From contig NZ_JAQTOD010000001.1 of NCBI RefSeq assembly GCF_028713515.1, positions 248,001 through 312,000 of the forward strand: a stretch of 64,000 nt of DNA, given 5' to 3'. Origin of the DNA: Sulfurimonas sp. Lineage in GTDB: Bacteria; Campylobacterota; Campylobacteria; Campylobacterales; Sulfurimonadaceae. The position numbers and the translations under genes were made by a program. This document shows positions 17,689 to 25,969 of the stretch, piece after piece. The notes under the pieces were generated by a model. It did no database searches. It saw only the letters and a program-made list of their open reading frames with translations, and was not told where the DNA came from. Position 1 is the first letter of the stretch, and every line of letters starts with the position of its first letter.

Positions 17689-18911
17689 TTCGACTCTCTC
17701 TCTGTTTGATGTCCATACTGCTGCTTTTGGATGCAAAAACAAGTATCGACAACAAGATAAAGCACACAAGTTCAGAGTTAAGTTCTTATGGCAGAAGTTA
17801 TGAAGAGATTAACAAAAAAATGGAACAAAACGCAATAGAGGTCTCAAAACATAAAAATGAGATAAGTATGCAGCAAAAACACTTAACAATTATAAAAGAT
17901 GAGTTATCAACAAAAGAAAGCAGCTACGAAGAGAACAAAAAGCGACTTAAAGAGTTAAAAAGTACTCAAGATGCGCTTAAAAAAAATGGGGATATTTTAG
18001 AAGAAGATCTTGTTTTTACAATAGCACAGAGCGTTTCACTCTCTATGATACTTGAGGAGAAATATTCTGCTACAAAAGAGTCACTTATGGAGTCTGAAGT
18101 ACTAAAAATTATGTTGAAAAATTCAAAGTCGAAGATTGAAGAGTTAAATGAAAAGCTTCAATCAAATTCTAAAAATATAAGTTCATTGAGTGTGCAAACT
18201 AACTCTTTGGAAGCCTCCATAGCAAGTATTGATGCAAAAAGAAAAGATTTGGTAAACATTAAAGCCAAAAATGAAGAGTCACTGAAAAAATTAACAGTTG
18301 CAGAGTCTTCTTACAAAAGAGAGCTTGAGATGTTGATTCGTAAGCAAGATGAGTTAAAGAGAACTTTGGCGCAGTTAAATATTATAAAAATAGATGAGAT
18401 AAAAAAAGCAGCAGAAGATGCAAAAATTAAAGAAGCATTTAGTGCTCCATCGCCATCTTCAAGAGAAGCAAAACTTCCAGATGTAAAAAAACATGGTAAC
18501 AGTTACGCAAGCGTTGAGACAAAAAAATATGATGGTGAAAAAACAATTCCACCGTTTGAGTCATACACAATAACAAAATCGTTTGGTAACTATACAGATC
18601 CAATTTATGGTATCAAGACATTTAATGAATCCATCACAATGAAATCAGGTAGTAGAGATACAAAAATCCAAACAGTCTTAAATGGAAAAGTAATATATGC
18701 AGCCAAAACAGCGGTTTTAAACTATATAGTAATTGTTGAGCACGACAATGGTCTTCACACAATATATGCAAACTTATCTCAAATATCTCCAGATATTGTA
18801 AAAGGTAAAAAAATAAGACAGGGCTATACAATAGGACGAATTGAGCAAGAGTTGATTTTTTCAGCCACTCAAAAATCATTCCACCTAAACCCAGTTAATC
18901 TTTTTCGATAG
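17685..18911 (+). CDS. EnvC-like coiled-coil protein with degenerate LytM/M23 domain
   Basis: 408 residues: signal peptide (1-17), a long coiled coil (about 20-250) and a C-terminal LytM/M23 domain (about 285-405). The zinc ligands of active M23 peptidases are missing: the HxGxD region reads NESITMKSGSRD, and the last HxH region reads LIFSATQKSFHLNP. E. coli EnvC is likewise inactive and works by activating amidases under FtsEX control, so the same role is likely here. Directly coupled to ftsX by ATGA. Confidence 0.82.
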   Translation: MIRLSLCLMSILLLLDAKTSIDNKIKHTSSELSSYGRSYEEINKKMEQNAIEVSKHKNEISMQQKHLTIIKDELSTKESSYEENKKRLKELKSTQDALKKNGDILEEDLVFTIAQSVSLSMILEEKYSATKESLMESEVLKIMLKNSKSKIEELNEKLQSNSKNISSLSVQTNSLEASIASIDAKRKDLVNIKAKNEESLKKLTVAESSYKRELEMLIRKQDELKRTLAQLNIIKIDEIKKAAEDAKIKEAFSAPSPSSREAKLPDVKKHGNSYASVETKKYDGEKTIPPFESYTITKSFGNYTDPIYGIKTFNESITMKSGSRDTKIQTVLNGKVIYAAKTAVLNYIVIVEHDNGLHTIYANLSQISPDIVKGKKIRQGYTIGRIEQELIFSATQKSFHLNPVNLFR

Positions 18912-18916
18912 TTTGG

Positions 18917-18922
18917 TATACT
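18917..18922 (+). promoter_or_regulatory. Putative -10 box (TATACT) of thrC
   Basis: TATACT 28 bases before the thrC ATG, in the short gap after the LytM gene; no -35 box seen. Confidence 0.35.
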
Positions 18923-18949
18923 TTCAAAAAAAATTTAGGTTGAGATATT

Positions 18950-20422
18950 ATGAACTTTATTCAAACTCGCGGATGCGATAAAAACAGAGCAAAGAGTGTT
19001 ACATTTTCTGAGGCAATTTTAAGTCCAATTGCTTCTTTTGGTGGTCTTTATGTGCCAGAGAATTTACCAAAACTAGGTGAAGAATTTTTAAGCAAACATC
19101 TAGATTCTTCATATAAAGAGTTAGCATTTGATATGCTCTCGCGATTTGAGATAGACATAGAACCTAGCGTTATAAAAGAGGCGCTTAATCTTTACGATGA
19201 GTTTGACACTCCATCAAACCCTGTACCTGTCGTAAAAGTAAAAGAGAATTTTTTTGTTAGTGAACTTTACCATGGGCCGACCCGCGCTTTTAAAGATATG
19301 GCTCTTCAGCCTTTTGGCGTGGTTTTATCATCGATTGCTCAAAAGAGAAACGAGAACTATCTTATCTTAGCTGCAACAAGTGGTGATACAGGTCCAGCGG
19401 CATTAGAGACTTTTAAAAACCGTGCAAATGTACAAGTGGCTTGTTTGTATCCTGATGGCGGAACTAGTGATGTTCAGAGACTTCAAATGGTTACAGAAGA
19501 TGCTAAAAACCTAAAAGTGATTGGAATAAATGGCGTTTTTGACGATGCTCAAAATGCGCTTAAAAAGCTTTTAGCTTCTAGTCAATTCAAGTCGGCCTTA
19601 AAAGAGAAAAATATACTTCTCTCAGCTGCAAACTCTGTAAACTTTGGACGCATTATTTTTCAAATTATCTATCATATCCACAGCTACTTAGAACTTGTCC
19701 GTCAAGATGGTATAAAAATGGGTGAAAAAGTTTATCTAAATGTTCCTAGTGGAAACTTTGGAAACGCTCTTGGAGCTTACTATGCGTGGAAAATGGGGCT
19801 TTTTGTTGAGAAAATAATTATCTCTTCAAACGAGAACAATGTTTTAACAAAACTTATAAAAACAGGAAAGTATGATTTAAGGGATTGCAAGGTTGTGAGT
19901 ACGACTTCGCCTGCTATGGACATACTAAGATCATCAAATGTCGAGAGAATTTTGTATGATATGTTTGGATTTGAAAGAACAAAAGAGTTGATGCAAAACC
20001 TTGAAGCAGATGATTTTTATGAGTTAAACAGTGATGAACTTACAAAACTCAGAGAGTGTTTTGATGCTGATTTTTGTAATGGGGAAGAGGGTAAAAAGTA
20101 CATAAAAGAGATGTTTTACAATTATAACTATCTTTTAGACCCACACACCGCAACATGTTTAAAGTCTTACGAGACATGTTCAAACCCAGAGATAAAAACC
20201 ATAGCATACTCTACGGCTGAGTGGACAAAGTTTTCTCCAGTTATTGCCAATGCACTCACTGGCGAGGTTGATGCAGAGGATATTGTGGCGTTAGAGTCTA
20301 TCTCAAAAGAGGCGAAATTAGAGATTCCATCTATGATAAAAGAGTTATTTAGCAAAAAGATAGCTCAAAGCACAATCATAGAAAAAGAGGATATTGAAAA
20401 AGAGATATTAAAATTTTTATAA
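18950..20422 (+). CDS. thrC: Threonine synthase
   Basis: 490 residues, the long threonine synthase form. The PLP Lys lies in GPTRAFKDMALQPFG, with the phosphate-binding stretch AATSGDTGPAALE and SGNFGNALGAYYA. It converts O-phosphohomoserine to threonine. RBS TAGG upstream. Confidence 0.95.
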   Translation: MNFIQTRGCDKNRAKSVTFSEAILSPIASFGGLYVPENLPKLGEEFLSKHLDSSYKELAFDMLSRFEIDIEPSVIKEALNLYDEFDTPSNPVPVVKVKENFFVSELYHGPTRAFKDMALQPFGVVLSSIAQKRNENYLILAATSGDTGPAALETFKNRANVQVACLYPDGGTSDVQRLQMVTEDAKNLKVIGINGVFDDAQNALKKLLASSQFKSALKEKNILLSAANSVNFGRIIFQIIYHIHSYLELVRQDGIKMGEKVYLNVPSGNFGNALGAYYAWKMGLFVEKIIISSNENNVLTKLIKTGKYDLRDCKVVSTTSPAMDILRSSNVERILYDMFGFERTKELMQNLEADDFYELNSDELTKLRECFDADFCNGEEGKKYIKEMFYNYNYLLDPHTATCLKSYETCSNPEIKTIAYSTAEWTKFSPVIANALTGEVDAEDIVALESISKEAKLEIPSMIKELFSKKIAQSTIIEKEDIEKEILKFL

Positions 20423-20458
20423 GTTACAAAACCATAAAAAACAGTAAATGGATACGCC

Positions 20459-21670
20459 GTGAATAATGTCTTTATAGCTCGACAAAAAATATTTGATAAG
20501 GTTGGCAAAGTTTATGCCCATGAGTTGCTGTTTAGAGATTACGCACATGGGATTAAAGATTTTCCAACAAATATAAAAGCAACTTCACATGTAATAATCA
20601 ATTCATTGACAAACATAAGCACTAACGAGCTGCTTGGTATAGATGGAATTGGATTTGTAAATATAGATGAAGAGATTTTACTATCGGATGCTGTAGATGT
20701 TCTAAATAAAGAGAGATTTGTTTTAGAGCTCTTGGAAACAGTAGATTTGACTGCAAAAGTAATTAACAAAATAAAACAGTATCACTATAGAGGGTTTAAG
20801 ATAGCTATTGATGATTTTGATTGTAGCGGTGAGATGATTAAGAAATTTCTCCCAATTTTAAAATATATTCATTTTATAAAAATAGATGTAATGGAAAGTG
20901 AACCTGAAAACCTAAGAAATGTCATCTCAAGACTAAAGCAGATGGGCATAAAACTTCTTGCAGAAAAAATAGAGACCAAGATGGCATATGATGAATATGC
21001 TAAAATGGGTTTTGATCTATTTCAAGGCTACTATCTTGATATGCCTGAAGTTTTGGAGATTAACCGATATAAAGAATCTACTCAAATTATAATTTTGCAT
21101 CTTATTAAGCTGATTAGGGGAGATGGTGAGACATCTGAAATAGAGGCTTATATTAAACAACGACCTGAACTATCATACAAGCTTTTAAGATTTTTAAACA
21201 ACCAGGGCAAAGTTGTTGAGAGAGTCGAATCTATTACCCAGATTATTACCATGCTAGGTCGTGATAAGTTGCTGAGGTGGCTAATGGTCTATGTCTATTC
21301 TGAACTATCAAACAACCCAGCATCAGAGATCATACTAAAAATGGCTACCAAGAGAGCAGAGCGTATGGAAGCTGATGCCTTGTTGCTTGATAAAGATAAA
21401 GCTTACCTTGCTGGTATGTTTTCGTTAATGGATGCAATAATGGAAACGGATATGAAAGACTTAATGAAGTATGTAAATCTAGATAAAGATATAACTTCAT
21501 TAGTAGTTGATAAAAAAGGAAAATTTGCTCTTAGCTTTCTTAAAGCAGAGGAGTCCGAGAGAGAATATCTTAAAAGATTAGTTATTGATAACTTTGATAA
21601 GATAAACACGGTTGATATAATTTATGCACTAGGATTTGGCGGCATAAAGGTGAATAGAAGCAGACTATAA
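20459..21670 (+). CDS. EAL-HDOD (YuxH-type) signalling protein
   Basis: 403 residues from GTG 20459; the only nearby ATG (20448) runs into TGA after four codons. Residues about 1-200 are a divergent EAL domain (HELLFRD in place of the EAL motif, IDDFDCSGE, FIKIDV, LLAEKIET, FQGYYLDMP) and about 205-390 an HDOD domain. This architecture usually does not hydrolyse c-di-GMP and acts in regulation. No TM segments. It converges with proC. Confidence 0.82.
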   Translation: MNNVFIARQKIFDKVGKVYAHELLFRDYAHGIKDFPTNIKATSHVIINSLTNISTNELLGIDGIGFVNIDEEILLSDAVDVLNKERFVLELLETVDLTAKVINKIKQYHYRGFKIAIDDFDCSGEMIKKFLPILKYIHFIKIDVMESEPENLRNVISRLKQMGIKLLAEKIETKMAYDEYAKMGFDLFQGYYLDMPEVLEINRYKESTQIIILHLIKLIRGDGETSEIEAYIKQRPELSYKLLRFLNNQGKVVERVESITQIITMLGRDKLLRWLMVYVYSELSNNPASEIILKMATKRAERMEADALLLDKDKAYLAGMFSLMDAIMETDMKDLMKYVNLDKDITSLVVDKKGKFALSFLKAEESEREYLKRLVIDNFDKINTVDIIYALGFGGIKVNRSRL

Positions 21671-21688
21671 GATATCTTAAAATATCGA

Positions 21689-22447
21689 TTATAGCTCTTT
21701 CGCTTTTTTATAGGCTCTCTCAATGGCGTTAATGCAAGAAGCTCTAACATTTCCATCTTCGAGTGCGCTATATCCAGCTGCAGTCGTCCCGCCTGGACTC
21801 ATAACACCATCTTTTAGTAGAGCAGGGTGGATGACTTGGATAAGCTCACCAAAACCACTAAATAGACCACGCATTATAATCATCGCATCATCTCTTCTCA
21901 TCCCTTGTTTTACGGCTCCATCAGCTAATGCTTCAGCTATTAGACATAGGTAAGCGGGACCGCTTCCTGCGAGCGCTGTTGCAATGTCTATCTCTTTCTC
22001 ACTTGCAACCCAAAGAGTCTGACCAACAGAGTTAAGTAGCCCTTGCGCTTCCTCCTTAAAAGCCTCATCGCCTGTGAGTGTTGTCATAGATTTTGCAACA
22101 CTAGCGGCTAGATTTGGCATAGCTCTGACTACAGCATCTGGATTAAGACTATGTTTTATTTTTTCTATGGATGTACCAGCCAAAACAGAAAAGATAACCT
22201 TAGCTTTTCCCTTCACTGCTTTTGCTACCTCTTCTAAATTTGCAGGTTTTATACATAAAATAATAGTTTTGCCTTGCGTGTCATAGTTGTAAATAAGTGA
22301 TTTTTCTATTTTTGTACCAAGCTCATTTTCAAACTCGCTCAGTTTATCTAAGTTTCTTCCAACAACCTCAATATCATATTTACCACTAAGCCCTTTTGCG
22401 ATGCTTAGTGCCATATTTCCATTTCCAATAAAAGTAATAGTTTCCAT
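21689..22447 (-). CDS. proC: Pyrroline-5-carboxylate reductase
   Basis: 252 residues. N-terminal Rossmann motif FIGNGNMALSIAKGL, RAMPNLAA and the C-terminal GSGPAYLCLIAEALADGAVKQG active-site segment are diagnostic. Last step of proline synthesis, NAD(P)H-dependent. proA, the second enzyme of the pathway, is at 24161 on the other strand, separated by a phosphoethanolamine transferase gene. Divergent from that gene across a 78-base gap. Confidence 0.95.
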   Translation of the reverse strand: METITFIGNGNMALSIAKGLSGKYDIEVVGRNLDKLSEFENELGTKIEKSLIYNYDTQGKTIILCIKPANLEEVAKAVKGKAKVIFSVLAGTSIEKIKHSLNPDAVVRAMPNLAASVAKSMTTLTGDEAFKEEAQGLLNSVGQTLWVASEKEIDIATALAGSGPAYLCLIAEALADGAVKQGMRRDDAMIIMRGLFSGFGELIQVIHPALLKDGVMSPGGTTAAGYSALEDGNVRASCINAIERAYKKAKEL

Positions 22448-22525
22448 AAAATGCCCCTATTTTTTATGGTAGTATAGCATTTTGCTAAACTAAAAAGTAT
22501 ATGCATCTAAGTCAAAGGGAATTAA

Positions 22526-24088
22526 TTGATACGAAAAATTAAAAAAGAGATAGGGCAAAATAGACAATATATATATCTTAGTTATTTGATAGCTACTTTA
22601 ACAATAATCCCGCAAAGTATCGCTTCTGCGCCGTATGACTCAACTCATCTTCTATTTTTATTTGCCGTCTTGTTTACTACTATTTTGATTTCAAAATTTA
22701 ACAAACTGCTTTTTTCTATATTTATAATCTATATCAATCTGACAAACATAGTTATTGGACATATTTTTATCCACTGGGGATATTTTAATACAAGCATAGA
22801 GCCAAGAATGGCGGTTTCCATGGTCTCTCCTATGTATGAAACTTTAGAATATTTAAAGTCATATGTAGATTATAGAGATGCGCTGTTGGTTATTTATACT
22901 ATTTTTATATTGGGATTGTTGTATAGATTTTTAGTTCACTACAAGCACTCTTTTAAAGTTATAAGATTTTTAAGTTTTATAGCATCAACTTCGGTCATCG
23001 TGGCGTTTGGTTACTATTTTAATCCCATTAAAAATCAAGAACCCTTTAATATTCCAGCAGAATACATAGAGCTAAAAGGTTATAGTGAGTTTTATAAAAC
23101 AAGAACAGATTATCTTGAGGGTATGGCAAAAGTTTATGATAAAAATAGCAGTTTGGTTTATGATAAAGTTGTCATCATTCAAGGCGAATCCGCAAACAAA
23201 CACCACATGTCAATCTATGGTTACAATGAAGACACAACCCCATTTCTATCTCTTTTAAAATCTAAAAAGAGTCTGTTCGTCTTTAACGCTATTGCGCCAA
23301 CAAACCAGACAAGATACTCTGTACCGATTCTTCATACCAAAGCAACCGTCCATGATTTCTCAGAACCATTTATACACTCAAGGTCAATTATTGGTGATTT
23401 TAACTTGCATGGATACAAATCATATTGGATTTCAAACCAAGGTTTGGCTGGAAAACATGATACCTCTATCGCCTCTATGGTTCAAGAAGCCGATGTGCGA
23501 TATGTCGAAAATTTAGAGTTTTCAAGCGCAAAATCAGATGAAGCGGTGCTATCTTATTTAGATGGAATCAAGGACAATTCTTCAAAAGAGATTTATCTAA
23601 TACATCTGATGGGTTCTCATTCTGATTATACAGACAGATATGATGATAAAAATATTTTATTTAAAAACCCAACCAACATAATTCAAGAGTATGATAACAG
23701 TATCTACTATACGGACTATGTTTTGCAAAACATTTTTACATATTTCAGAGATAAATTCCCAGATAAAAAGATACTCTTTATCTATGTTTCAGACCATGGA
23801 GAGGTAATAAATGCCAAGCAAAACGGCCATGGCTTTCTTCCAGCGTTTAAAGATGAGTATGATGTTCCTTTTGTTATATATAGCAGCGTCAAAAATAGTA
23901 GAATTGATGAGATTTATAAAAGTAATAAAAAAAGATACTTCAATCTTGAAAATCTAAACTATATGATTGAGTATATAAGTGGCATGAGCAATAATAGCAA
24001 TATTTCGTACTCAAATGATGTTTTTGCACTGGAACCTGAAAATATCATTGACTATGACAGACTTGAATTTTATGGTGGTAGTAAGTAG
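22526..24088 (+). CDS. EptA/EptC-type phosphoethanolamine transferase
   Basis: 520 residues from TTG 22526 with AAAGGGA about 7 bases upstream. Five or so membrane helices (15-175) anchor a periplasmic alkaline-phosphatase/sulfatase-fold domain (about 195-510). Visible motifs are QGESANKHHMSIYGY (metal Glu), the probable Thr nucleophile in APTNQTRYS, GSHSDYTDRY and SDHGE. Members transfer phosphoethanolamine from phosphatidylethanolamine to lipid A, LPS core, flagellar rod or glycans; the substrate here is unknown. Confidence 0.82.
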   Translation: MIRKIKKEIGQNRQYIYLSYLIATLTIIPQSIASAPYDSTHLLFLFAVLFTTILISKFNKLLFSIFIIYINLTNIVIGHIFIHWGYFNTSIEPRMAVSMVSPMYETLEYLKSYVDYRDALLVIYTIFILGLLYRFLVHYKHSFKVIRFLSFIASTSVIVAFGYYFNPIKNQEPFNIPAEYIELKGYSEFYKTRTDYLEGMAKVYDKNSSLVYDKVVIIQGESANKHHMSIYGYNEDTTPFLSLLKSKKSLFVFNAIAPTNQTRYSVPILHTKATVHDFSEPFIHSRSIIGDFNLHGYKSYWISNQGLAGKHDTSIASMVQEADVRYVENLEFSSAKSDEAVLSYLDGIKDNSSKEIYLIHLMGSHSDYTDRYDDKNILFKNPTNIIQEYDNSIYYTDYVLQNIFTYFRDKFPDKKILFIYVSDHGEVINAKQNGHGFLPAFKDEYDVPFVIYSSVKNSRIDEIYKSNKKRYFNLENLNYMIEYISGMSNNSNISYSNDVFALEPENIIDYDRLEFYGGSK

Positions 24089-24111
24089 CCAAGCGGTGTT
24101 TTAAAATGTAT

Positions 24112-24132
24112 TACTACCCAGCTGTGGTAGTA
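24112..24132. promoter_or_regulatory. Palindrome overlapping the predicted proA -10 region
   Basis: TACTACC (24112-24118) and GGTAGTA (24126-24132) form a perfect 7-base inverted repeat around CAGCTGT, itself containing CAGCTG. The right arm runs into TATAAC, a plausible -10 box about 30 bases before proA. It could be an operator or a small RNA hairpin. Confidence 0.35.
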
Positions 24133-24160
24133 TAACGCTATTGAAAAAAAAGGTGTTTTT

Positions 24161-25393
24161 ATGGAAAAATTTTTAGACGAAGCAAAAAAAGCAAGTAGAA
24201 TTTTATTAACAATTAGCGGTCATGATAAAAATAGAATCTTAAGAGAAATGGCAAACTCTCTAAGAGCAAACACGATGAGTCTGCTTGAGGCAAATGCTCT
24301 TGATATGAGAGATGCCGAGGTAAATAGACTAACTTCAGCATTAAAAGATAGACTGCTTTTGGATGAGAAAAGAGTAGAAGCAATGGCGGTAGCTGTTGAG
24401 GAGATAGCATCACTAAAAGAGCCTGTTGGACGGATAATTGATGGCTGGGTTACTGAAGATGGACTAAAGATTGAGAAAGTCTCTATCCCAATTGGGGTTG
24501 TAGGAATCATCTATGAGTCTCGCCCAAATGTAACAAGTGATACGGCGGCGTTATGTTTTAAAAGCTCAAATGTTTGTGTTTTAAAGGGCGGTAAAGAGGC
24601 ACAAAACTCAAATGAGGCAATCGCAGAAATTTTACGCACGGTTCTTAGAAAAAATTCTTTACCAGAGGCTCTTATCTCTTTGATTCCAGACTCCTCAAGA
24701 GAGGGTGTCGCAAAGCTTATAAAGATGGATAAATATGTGGATTTAATTATCCCAAGAGGTGGTGCGGAGCTTATAAAGTATGTGTGCAGTAATGCCACCG
24801 TTAGTGTTGTAAAGCATGATAAAGGTCAGTGTCATACCTACATAGACAAGGATGCAAAACTAGAAAATGCCATAAAAATTGCCATAAATGCAAAAGTTCA
24901 GAGACCTGGAGTTTGTAACGCCATGGAGACACTTTTGGTCGATAGCGTAATTGCAAAAGATGCGTTGCCAAAACTAAAACAAGAGTTTGACAAAGCTCAT
25001 ACCCAGCTAAAAGGGTGTGCTAATACTCAGGCAATTATTGATGTGCAGAATGCTACCGATGAAGATTATGACACGGAGTATCTAGCAAATATACTAAATA
25101 TAAAAGTAGTTGATGGTGTTGAGGGCGCGATAGAGCATATTGTAAGATTTGGTTCAGGTCACTCAGAGGCGATTATAACAGAGGATATCACAACCGCAGA
25201 GAGATTTTTAAACGCGATAGATTCGGCAGTTGTGTATGTAAATGCCTCTACTCGTTTTACAGATGGAGGAGCGTTTGGATTTGGCGCTGAAGTTGGTATT
25301 AGCACAAACAAGCTTCATGCAAGAGGACCTATGGGGATTGAGGGTTTAACTACTTACAAATTCAAAATTTACGGAAGCGGACAGATAAGATAA
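24161..25393 (+). CDS. proA: Glutamate-5-semialdehyde dehydrogenase (gamma-glutamyl phosphate reductase)
   Basis: 410 residues, full length. The aldehyde dehydrogenase-fold motifs of ProA are present: GVVGIIYESRPNVT, LKGGKEA, PRGGAELI and the catalytic Cys in RPGVCNAMET. It reduces gamma-glutamyl phosphate to glutamate semialdehyde in proline synthesis. No proB is in the window. Confidence 0.96.
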   Translation: MEKFLDEAKKASRILLTISGHDKNRILREMANSLRANTMSLLEANALDMRDAEVNRLTSALKDRLLLDEKRVEAMAVAVEEIASLKEPVGRIIDGWVTEDGLKIEKVSIPIGVVGIIYESRPNVTSDTAALCFKSSNVCVLKGGKEAQNSNEAIAEILRTVLRKNSLPEALISLIPDSSREGVAKLIKMDKYVDLIIPRGGAELIKYVCSNATVSVVKHDKGQCHTYIDKDAKLENAIKIAINAKVQRPGVCNAMETLLVDSVIAKDALPKLKQEFDKAHTQLKGCANTQAIIDVQNATDEDYDTEYLANILNIKVVDGVEGAIEHIVRFGSGHSEAIITEDITTAERFLNAIDSAVVYVNASTRFTDGGAFGFGAEVGISTNKLHARGPMGIEGLTTYKFKIYGSGQIR

Positions 25394-25470
25394 AGTGACA
25401 AATTGTTGATACAAATCAACGATACTGATAAATATCTTAAATATAATACTTAATATTAAAATTGATATTA

Positions 25471-25476
25471 TATACT
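25471..25476 (+). promoter_or_regulatory. Putative -10 box (TATACT) for the leader and DUF2249 operon
   Basis: TATACT in an AT-only stretch; transcription from about 25482 would give a leader of about 140 bases. Confidence 0.4.
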
Positions 25477-25481
25477 TTTGT

Positions 25482-25621
25482 GAAAAAGTTGGAAGGTGTC
25501 TTGTAGTTCTCGAAAAACTCATTTTTTTGTAGTTTTAGGGGGTTGGTATGGACGAAGAGTCCCTCCCGCCAAAGGTGGCTTGTTCACTTTAGTGTGTAAT
25601 ATCAGTAAAAAGGATTTTTAT
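25482..25621 (+). ncRNA. Structured 5' leader, candidate riboswitch or cis-regulatory RNA (unassigned)
   Basis: Within an otherwise AT-rich gap, 25538-25598 is GC-rich and foldable. GGGGG (25538-25542) can pair with CTCCC (25563-25567) enclosing GGAC-GAAGA-GTCC (25550-25562), leaving an asymmetric TTGGTAT bulge. Next come GCC-AAAGGT-GGC and CAC-TTTA-GTG hairpins. TTGG of the bulge could pair with CCAA at 25569-25572 as a pseudoknot. The start codon of the next gene is 25622 with AAAAAGG before it. I could not match this to any riboswitch class that I know. The frame through it is open, but its translation looks non-biological. Confidence 0.45.
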
Positions 25622-25963
25622 ATGTCAAATATTCCAAATGATGCTCTAAAAATAGAAGTAGTTGGAGCAACTGTTGATTTTTTTAAATTAGAAAAAGATG
25701 GACAGAGTACTTACTATTTCGATACTTCAAAATGTGGTCCGCCAGATCCGATGGTAAACGCTGTTTGTGGACTTAAACTGATTGGTGGAACTAGTGATAA
25801 GCTTGTTATGATTAACCATAAAGCTCCTGGTGGTCTGCTTGCAAAACTTGGGGATGATATCTCTCATGAGATGCAAAATACAGAAGATGGTTTAGTTAAA
25901 GTTACTTTTTCTAGCAACAGCACTTCAACAACAACTTCAAATCTTGATAGCATAAAACACTAA
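25622..25963 (+). CDS. DUF2249-like (TusA-fold) protein
   Basis: 113 residues from ATG 25622 (AAAAAGGA upstream); a longer frame from TTG 25496 is rejected because it runs through the structured leader. The segment YFDTSKCGPPDPMVNAVCGL followed by LVMINHKAPGGLLAKL matches the layout of DUF2249 proteins (a PPEPM-type motif, then a hydrophobic strand with His and Pro). These TusA-like small proteins often neighbour NnrS-like and DUF59 genes in denitrifiers. Two Cys residues in the motif could be functional. The Ser/Thr-rich tail is unusual. Function inferred from context only. Confidence 0.6.
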   Translation: MSNIPNDALKIEVVGATVDFFKLEKDGQSTYYFDTSKCGPPDPMVNAVCGLKLIGGTSDKLVMINHKAPGGLLAKLGDDISHEMQNTEDGLVKVTFSSNSTSTTTSNLDSIKH

Positions 25964-25969
25964 AATCAG

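Noticed and set aside
25504..25531. Possible terminator (AGTT/AACT hairpin followed by a T run) in the leader
   Set aside because: Only four weak base pairs; not convincing as a terminator by itself.
25496..25621. N-terminal extension of the DUF2249-like protein through the leader
   Set aside because: The translation is unlike protein sequence, the region is GC-rich and foldable, and AAAAAGG fits ATG 25622.
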